From Thioploca sp. (lineage in GTDB: Bacteria; Pseudomonadota; Gammaproteobacteria; Beggiatoales; Beggiatoaceae), in NCBI GenBank assembly GCA_030627125.1, contig DAOUSR010000009.1, positions 1 to 39,991 of the forward strand: DNA of 39,991 bases, in the 5' to 3' direction. Shown one piece after another: positions 34,318 through 39,991 of the stretch. The translations under genes and the position numbers were made by a program. Under the pieces are notes generated by a model. The model was not told where the DNA came from, did no database searches, and saw only the letters and a program-made list of their open reading frames with translations. Numbering within the stretch: position 1 is the stretch's first letter; each line of letters opens with the position of its first letter.

Positions 34318-37300
34318 TACTCAGTAAACCTAATTTCAATAACATCTTTAGGTGAGTAAACGATTTCACCATCTGCAAGCCGATAACCAATATAAACTTT
34401 CACAGTGCCAGTTAAATCAAGAAAATCGTCCCAAATATCAACCTGCTGAACCGGTTTTAAATTTAGCTGTTGGAAAGCAATAAGTGTAGAAAGTTCTCCT
34501 CCATCCCAAATAACAGGTTTTCCTGTGTCATTCAGCATATAGAATTCATCTGAATTATTAATCGGTGTATAAATAGCAACTACTAATATTTCAGCGGACT
34601 TGCCGATATGTCTCACATCAACTAACAGATTGCTCTTAATTTGTACTTGAGATTTCTTGTTTAGAGTTATTTTCCGCTCTAAAGTTACATTATTTTCTGC
34701 GGCTCCGCCAGTGAATTTTGTGAAGCTCGCACCAATATAATTACCAGCAGAATCAACAATAATGGAATTACCTAATGCTGGCAATTGAGCTATCCCATGA
34801 ATTTTCATATAGTTTTCATGGATTGAGAAAGTAACCTTGTCACCTAAGGTAACACCTTCCTCAATTTTTACATTGTCGCCAATAATTACCTTAGAAATAA
34901 TGCTTGATGATTTAATAAGCACATTTTCTAATATGGTAGAAGCACCTTTTATATTCCCACTCAAAATTGCTTGCTGAACTTTCTTGATTCTAAATTCAAC
35001 ATTAGTGAAAGCTATATCTTTGCCATAAGTTACGTCTTCTTGAAGAATAACATTGGAAATCTCACTATTGGTTTCGATATGCAAGTTTTCTAAAGTAGCT
35101 GGTTTTTTAGTATTACCGATAATACGTTTTGCCAAAATACCGCCCGTAATATGAACGTTTGGAGCCAAATTTATATTCTCAAAACTCCCGCCGATTTCGC
35201 TATTGTTAGCAATTTCACCAGCAAGCATACCAACGATTTCACCCTTCTCATTACTACCATTTATAGAAGCACCGACAAATTTAAAATCAGCCAGAATACC
35301 ATGATTAGCAATATAACCAGTAAAAATACCACCAGTTACCTGATTGCCTTCGGTTATTTCAGAATTACCAATTCGGCCATAATTTTTAATATCAGTTTTT
35401 ATAGTTAGATGTGATACATTACCATTTTCATCAATAATAATATCTTTAGCAATATTCCAATTAAAATCACAAGTTGTATTAATAACATTACCAGATGAAC
35501 AAGCATTATTCTGTGGAATAGCTGGTGTGGTAGTTTTATCTATTGGCACAATATCAATTATGGGCAATCTGTCATCGTCAATAATAGTTAACACCGAAGT
35601 ATCAATTCCTAATTCAGCATTATCAACATTACCTAAACTGAGAATAACTGTTTTATCGCCATCAACTTCATAATTATCAATTATTTCAATAGGAATCATG
35701 ATTTCAGTATCATCCGCCCAGAACAATGTTTGCTCAATCGGCAAATAATGAATATTAGCTTTACCAGAATCATCAGAACTTGATAGCTCAACTCTCACTT
35801 CCCCAGCAATTCCAGAACGGTTGATGGTAATATTTATGCTTCCTGCATTTTCAGCTATTTCATAAGCTTGTTCACTAAAACCAACTATGTTATTTACTGA
35901 TGGAATTATTGGAACAGGCGAAACAATTGGCTTTTCGTCAGGTATTAGCACAACGGGTGTAAGTTTAAAGGTAGCTGTACAAGTAGTATTTTCTAGCAAT
36001 TTCACTATGCCATTTGGACAATTTTCCGACCATGAATCAAGAATATACTCAGAATTTGGTTGAGCTACTAGCTTGATAGTCTGACCGCCTTCAAACTCAT
36101 TGCTACATTTTTGGCTAGTATTGCCACAGTCAATTCCATTGGGTGAACTTATAATTACACCATTTTCCGGATACAAAACATTAAGTGTGCGAGGAATTAA
36201 TTTGAAATAAGCAGTACAAATATGATTATTAACTAGGAACATTTCTTCACCACAATCCTCTCCACTCCAACGGTCAAACTCGGAATCAACATCTGCCGTA
36301 GCAGTGAATGTAATTTTAGAAGCTGTATCAAATTCCTCTTTACATTCAATATCTGTAGTTTGACAGTTAATACCATTTGGACTACTTTTAACTGTTCCAG
36401 AACCTAAACCAGCAAATTTTGCTGTTACTAGCATTGTGGGTGATAATGGATTTGAAACTGGTTCAGTTACGATTGGTTCATCGGTAATTGGTGGTAAAAT
36501 ACTATCCATATCGTTGTCAGTGATATTGACTGTAATATTGCTTGCTTCTACATCGTCAACAATATATTTTACAATTCCATCAGCTTGATTGTAGTTAGTA
36601 TCAGCACTACTCACACTATAAGTAATTATGCCAGTATGCTCGTCTTCTACTTCAACATCATCATTTGCAGTTATGCTAATATCTTGATTAATATCCCAAT
36701 TTACATCATTAAAACTTAGGTTCTTGACTATACCATTGCCTTCACCTAGGTCAAGTTGAGAATCTGGAGTTATAGTAACTGTTACATTATTGCTTGGTTG
36801 AGTTCTAAGTTTGACCGCAATATTGTCTGTAATACTCCCTTCAGTTACGTCAGTGCTGGCATTAGATTGAGTGAAAATTACGCCAGGTTCATTATCTGTG
36901 ATTTTAAGTTTTTTACTGATCACACTCATAGTAGTAGGATAATTACTATCGGCACTAGCAGTAATAACATGATTCATAGTGCATTTATGCTCTCCTTCTG
37001 ATTCAGTATCATCTACTACCATTACTGTAACTTGTTGATTACTAGTATCATTTAAAGTTATCGAAGTAGGACTGAGTATAATACATTGGGAATCATCTGT
37101 AGAAATCACGCTAATAACAACATTTCCAGTTGGATTCGTGTATAAACCAAGTTCGTAGTTAAAAATATCACCTTCAGTAACTGCCACAGTGGAAGCTTTA
37201 CTAACATATACCTGTGGTATGTCATCATCCAAGATTGTCAGTGTTAAGTCATCCGGATCAATACCAGCATACATTGGGTCATTAGAAGTAGAATTTGCTG

Positions 37301-39677
37301 TTTTAACTATACAAATTTTATCCCCATCAGTAATGAAGTCATCAATTGCAGTTACAGTAACAAACTTTCCAAATAACCAGTCAAAATTACTGATAGTAAC
37401 TGAACTAGGAACCGAGCATTCACTACTAGAAGTTGATAAGTTAACTGTCACATCAGAAAAATTTGTTGGTTCAGTAGCTAACCTAACGATAAAATCCATA
37501 GTGCCGCCAGATTCATAAATTTCAAATGGTTCAGGCCATGTGGTATCAACAATAATTTCAGCTTTATCATCATCTACTACACCAACAGTTAGATTTTTGG
37601 CTGGTAGGGATGGAGATGAATAGTTTGTATCATTAGAACTGAAACTATGTACAATTATACAATCATGTATTGCTGCTTCTGCGGTTTCGTCATTTATTGC
37701 TTGAACGGTGACTGTTTGTGGAATATCCCAATTACCCGTTGTAAAAGTTAGCGATTGTATAGCACCAAAAAATTCACATTGAAATTCTGTACTAGGATCA
37801 ATAGATAAATCAACAGTAACTTCATCTAATGGCGGTTGTCTTAATACGAAGCTATAAGTATCTGTAGTTAAACCATCTTCACCAATTTGTGTATTACCAT
37901 CAGTTTCAGTAATTAAACCACCGGGGCTTTCATCATCTTCTACTTGGACTGTAATATTGCTAGGTACTTTGTTCTGATAATTAGTATCGTTGGTGATAAC
38001 CGATGAATCTAATACAATATCACAATTTTGGGTTCCATCTTTTAAGGCATCATCTTGTGCTGTAACAGTAACAATTTGCTCAATGTTCCAATTAGAAGGA
38101 GTGAAAATAAGTTCAGTTTTATCAATACTACATTCTAATAAATCAAAACCATTACTTGGCAAGCTGATAGTGACATTATCTGTTGGTTCACTATTTAATT
38201 TGATGCTGAATGTTTTCGCAATATCAAGCTCGCTAATGATTAAATTGGTTGGATTAACGGTAAAACCAGCACTTTCATCGTCAATAATAACTGCATATAT
38301 TTCATGACCAACAGTAGTGATTTGAGCGTTATTGCTTTGCTCGTATAATCTTACTTTAAATTCTTCGCTCGTTCCTTCATCAATTTCGTCACCATTTATA
38401 GTTACACTAATCGTTTGAGGAGAGTTATCTCCAGCTGGGAAAGTCAGTTGGGTTAAATCTATGGCTACATAATCTACACCTGCAGTTGCACTATAGAGTT
38501 CCTCTTCAGTTTGATAATTGACTGTTACAGGAGAGGTTGGTGCATGAGTCAAATTAACTGTAATATCAAGAGTTTTAGTTCCTGAATCACCTTCAGTTAC
38601 AGAAGCCTCAGAAAGGTATAATCTATAACAATCATCACCATCTTCCATATTATTGGCAGTACCCGGCGTGATACATTTTAACTGGAAATCTGCACTATTA
38701 TCGTTTGTATCGGTGCCATCTGGATAACGGGAGAGACTCAATAATGCCTTACTATTGGTATCTTTATCTGTTACACCAGTTGTTTCCACATAACCAGTTA
38801 CACTACCTTCATAACTAACCACATCAACTATAACATTATTTCTTACTAAAGCCACCGCATCTGGTTCAGAAATACCTGAAGCAGCACCATTTTGAATAAG
38901 AGCATTTTTTTCTTGGTCTAAATCACAATTATTAACATTGGCAATATGACCACAAATAACGTAATAATATCCATCATTTAAGATAAAATCTGGTAAATAA
39001 ATCGTTTTATATACAGTTGAAGTTTTACCATTATACAAGTCTATTGAATACTCATTGAGATTAATAGCTGTTCCACTAATATTTTTTAGTTCGATGAATT
39101 CAGCTTCATCATCACTAAGATTATCATAATCTACTTCGTTGATGATTAAATTGGGATGAGTAATAACTTGACTACCACCAACAATAATTGTTTTTGTAAT
39201 TCCACCACTATCTCCAACGATTATTGTTGTATCGTTAACAATATCATTAGCAAAAATGGTTGTGATTTGATAATTATCGTTATGTGTAACAACTCCACCG
39301 TTTGGAGCAGTACCACCAAAAATAGCCATTCCTATGGTTTCGTTATTTTCTTCTTCCGTATCATCAAGTATATCTATGCTAATCGTTGCAACAGTGGCAT
39401 TTGCAGCAAAATTAATAACTGTGCCAGTATTAGTAATGCCATCACCAGTTACAACAATATTATTGTAATCCGTATTATCGGTTGCTGTTCCATCCAGTGT
39501 ATAATTGACAGTAGTTGCAGAAATAATACCACTACGAGTAATGGTAAAACTAATGGTATTGCTACTAGAATCGCTCTCTCCAGTAATAGGGTTATTTCCA
39601 ACTAATGTATATGTAACATCTTCTGCAAAAACTAAAGGTGTGAAAAATATACCAATGACCATTATAGCTAAAGCCAT
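34317..39677 (-). CDS. Giant secreted Calx-beta/lamin-tail repeat protein
   Basis: A 1786-residue exported, probably surface-associated protein. Apparent signal peptide 1-18 (cut after 'LVFA'). Calx-beta domains at about 20-150, 352-468 and 1262-1370. A lamin-tail domain at about 172-335 begins 'LIINEVDYDN'. Five tandem Calx-beta-like repeats of about 110 residues span 470-1055, each with 'VTVTA.DD...D' and a closing '.V.DDD'. The first four carry a Cys pair (for example 'LECSI' with 'QNCDI'); the fifth has none. Two Cys-rich repeats ('SSPNGI.C' to 'CTA.FKL') follow at 1082-1240. The C-terminal 390 residues are beta-rich, ending in an 'IYTP...YRLADGEIVYSP' segment known to me from large Beggiatoa-type proteins. 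The first residues lie inside a foreign-looking M28 segment, so the true 5' end may be missing. Confidence 0.85.
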   Translation of the reverse strand: MALAIMVIGIFFTPLVFAEDVTYTLVGNNPITGESDSSSNTISFTITRSGIISATTVNYTLDGTATDNTDYNNIVVTGDGITNTGTVINFAANATVATISIDILDDTEEENNETIGMAIFGGTAPNGGVVTHNDNYQITTIFANDIVNDTTIIVGDSGGITKTIIVGGSQVITHPNLIINEVDYDNLSDDEAEFIELKNISGTAINLNEYSIDLYNGKTSTVYKTIYLPDFILNDGYYYVICGHIANVNNCDLDQEKNALIQNGAASGISEPDAVALVRNNVIVDVVSYEGSVTGYVETTGVTDKDTNSKALLSLSRYPDGTDTNDNSADFQLKCITPGTANNMEDGDDCYRLYLSEASVTEGDSGTKTLDITVNLTHAPTSPVTVNYQTEEELYSATAGVDYVAIDLTQLTFPAGDNSPQTISVTINGDEIDEGTSEEFKVRLYEQSNNAQITTVGHEIYAVIIDDESAGFTVNPTNLIISELDIAKTFSIKLNSEPTDNVTISLPSNGFDLLECSIDKTELIFTPSNWNIEQIVTVTAQDDALKDGTQNCDIVLDSSVITNDTNYQNKVPSNITVQVEDDESPGGLITETDGNTQIGEDGLTTDTYSFVLRQPPLDEVTVDLSIDPSTEFQCEFFGAIQSLTFTTGNWDIPQTVTVQAINDETAEAAIHDCIIVHSFSSNDTNYSSPSLPAKNLTVGVVDDDKAEIIVDTTWPEPFEIYESGGTMDFIVRLATEPTNFSDVTVNLSTSSSECSVPSSVTISNFDWLFGKFVTVTAIDDFITDGDKICIVKTANSTSNDPMYAGIDPDDLTLTILDDDIPQVYVSKASTVAVTEGDIFNYELGLYTNPTGNVVISVISTDDSQCIILSPTSITLNDTSNQQVTVMVVDDTESEGEHKCTMNHVITASADSNYPTTMSVISKKLKITDNEPGVIFTQSNASTDVTEGSITDNIAVKLRTQPSNNVTVTITPDSQLDLGEGNGIVKNLSFNDVNWDINQDISITANDDVEVEDEHTGIITYSVSSADTNYNQADGIVKYIVDDVEASNITVNITDNDMDSILPPITDEPIVTEPVSNPLSPTMLVTAKFAGLGSGTVKSSPNGINCQTTDIECKEEFDTASKITFTATADVDSEFDRWSGEDCGEEMFLVNNHICTAYFKLIPRTLNVLYPENGVIISSPNGIDCGNTSQKCSNEFEGGQTIKLVAQPNSEYILDSWSENCPNGIVKLLENTTCTATFKLTPVVLIPDEKPIVSPVPIIPSVNNIVGFSEQAYEIAENAGSINITINRSGIAGEVRVELSSSDDSGKANIHYLPIEQTLFWADDTEIMIPIEIIDNYEVDGDKTVILSLGNVDNAELGIDTSVLTIIDDDRLPIIDIVPIDKTTTPAIPQNNACSSGNVINTTCDFNWNIAKDIIIDENGNVSHLTIKTDIKNYGRIGNSEITEGNQVTGGIFTGYIANHGILADFKFVGASINGSNEKGEIVGMLAGEIANNSEIGGSFENINLAPNVHITGGILAKRIIGNTKKPATLENLHIETNSEISNVILQEDVTYGKDIAFTNVEFRIKKVQQAILSGNIKGASTILENVLIKSSSIISKVIIGDNVKIEEGVTLGDKVTFSIHENYMKIHGIAQLPALGNSIIVDSAGNYIGASFTKFTGGAAENNVTLERKITLNKKSQVQIKSNLLVDVRHIGKSAEILVVAIYTPINNSDEFYMLNDTGKPVIWDGGELSTLIAFQQLNLKPVQQVDIWDDFLDLTGTVKVYIGYRLADGEIVYSPKDVIEIRFTE

Positions 39678-39991
39678 GTAATATTTCTTTGTATTGCGGA
39701 TGGATGAAATTAACTAATTTCCATCCTAAAAAGGTAATTCCAACACAAGTAATTATGCTTGTGAAAAACGGAATAAATCCGATAAATATTTCCTTAACCT
39801 GCAATTTATTTTTTTTGATTCCGATTACTAAAATCACCAAAAACAAAGCAAAAGCAATAAAAAACAACGAAAAAACATAAGAAAACGGAAAAGTATGCAG
39901 TTTTCCAGTTCCCATAGAAAAGTAGACATTATCGGTTTCTGCATTTAAATTTTCCAAATTTGCATTGGCAAAATATGGTAACAAAGTAGAA
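39592..39991 (-). pseudogene. M28-type peptidase membrane segment, cut at both ends
   Basis: The frame is open to the right edge: it reads 'STLLPYFANANLENL', then two hydrophobic segments ('VFSLFFIAFALFLVILVIG' and 'GFIPFFTSIITCVGITFLGWK'), then 'IHPQYKEILHGFSYNGHWYI'. This resembles the C-terminal membrane region of M28 family peptidases from Bacteroidota, where 'YPQY..I.HGFTYNGH.YI' is typical. The similarity ends near 39646-39655; beyond it the frame runs out of phase through the start of the Calx-beta gene to a stop at 39592. The catalytic zinc domain would lie outside the window. It is either a fragment fused by recombination or the product of a chimeric join. Confidence 0.6.

Noticed and set aside
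34181-34390. 69-codon minus-strand frame overlapping the palindrome and the end of the giant gene
   Set aside because: Out of phase with the Calx-beta gene; its middle is simply the translated hairpin.
39156-39605. 149-codon plus-strand frame rich in Asn, Ser and Ile
   Set aside because: It is the antisense of the Asp/Thr-rich Calx-beta coding sequence, whose codon bias keeps the opposite strand open.

Overview
The window is AT-rich gammaproteobacterial DNA carrying single-copy housekeeping blocks of gammaproteobacterial type: rpmH-rnpA-yidD-yidC, cvpA-purF, acpP-fabF and gmhB-plsC. These are mixed with many receiver/histidine-kinase and cyclic-di-GMP proteins and one very large Calx-beta protein. 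The combination, and the C-terminal style of the large protein, suggest a large sulfur bacterium of the Beggiatoa/Thiotrichales kind. This placement is inferred from family resemblance, not from a marker-gene tree.

Left part (1-11.2 kb), all on the minus strand. The first 29 residues of an AAA ATPase run off the left edge. Next is an operon of a degenerate GGDEF protein, a stand-alone HslV-like peptidase with a predicted Ser nucleophile, a GT2 glycosyltransferase and a DUF2304 membrane protein. Then come a circularly permuted ATP-grasp-like protein beside a receiver/kinase hybrid, cvpA-purF, a second receiver/kinase, an HNH protein with a LOTUS-like C-terminus, and a membrane GT2.

Middle part (11.5-27.5 kb). 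On the plus strand are an HD phosphohydrolase, a CHASE-PAS-PAS-GGDEF-EAL protein, an atypical SDR and a WecA-type sugar-phosphate transferase. Facing them are plsC and gmhB. Then follow a KfrA-like coiled-coil protein, a zinc-binding lipid-independent transporter subunit (ZnuA type) with cpdA, a decayed GT39-type glycosyltransferase (recognisable only by reading across frames), two receivers of the same family as the one at 8.4 kb, an OPT transporter with a small membrane partner, and a DUF2959 lipoprotein.

Right part (27.5-40 kb). The overlapping rpmH-rnpA-yidD-yidC cluster has neither dnaA nor mnmE beside it. An McrB-like ATPase with a Cys/His-rich N-terminus stands alone beyond it. acpP and fabF are separated by a clear intrinsic terminator. 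An imperfect palindrome follows the stop codon of the 1786-residue Calx-beta/lamin-tail protein. At the right edge that gene's apparent start lies inside a Bacteroidota-type M28 peptidase membrane segment. This junction is either a real fusion or a chimeric assembly or amplification join.

The best leads for new biology are the solitary McrB-like ATPase, the HNH-LOTUS protein, the Ser-type HslV homologue, and the repeat protein with one cysteine pair per repeat. The M28 junction should be checked before anything is built on the right edge. No tRNA, rRNA, CRISPR array or intact insertion sequence was seen.
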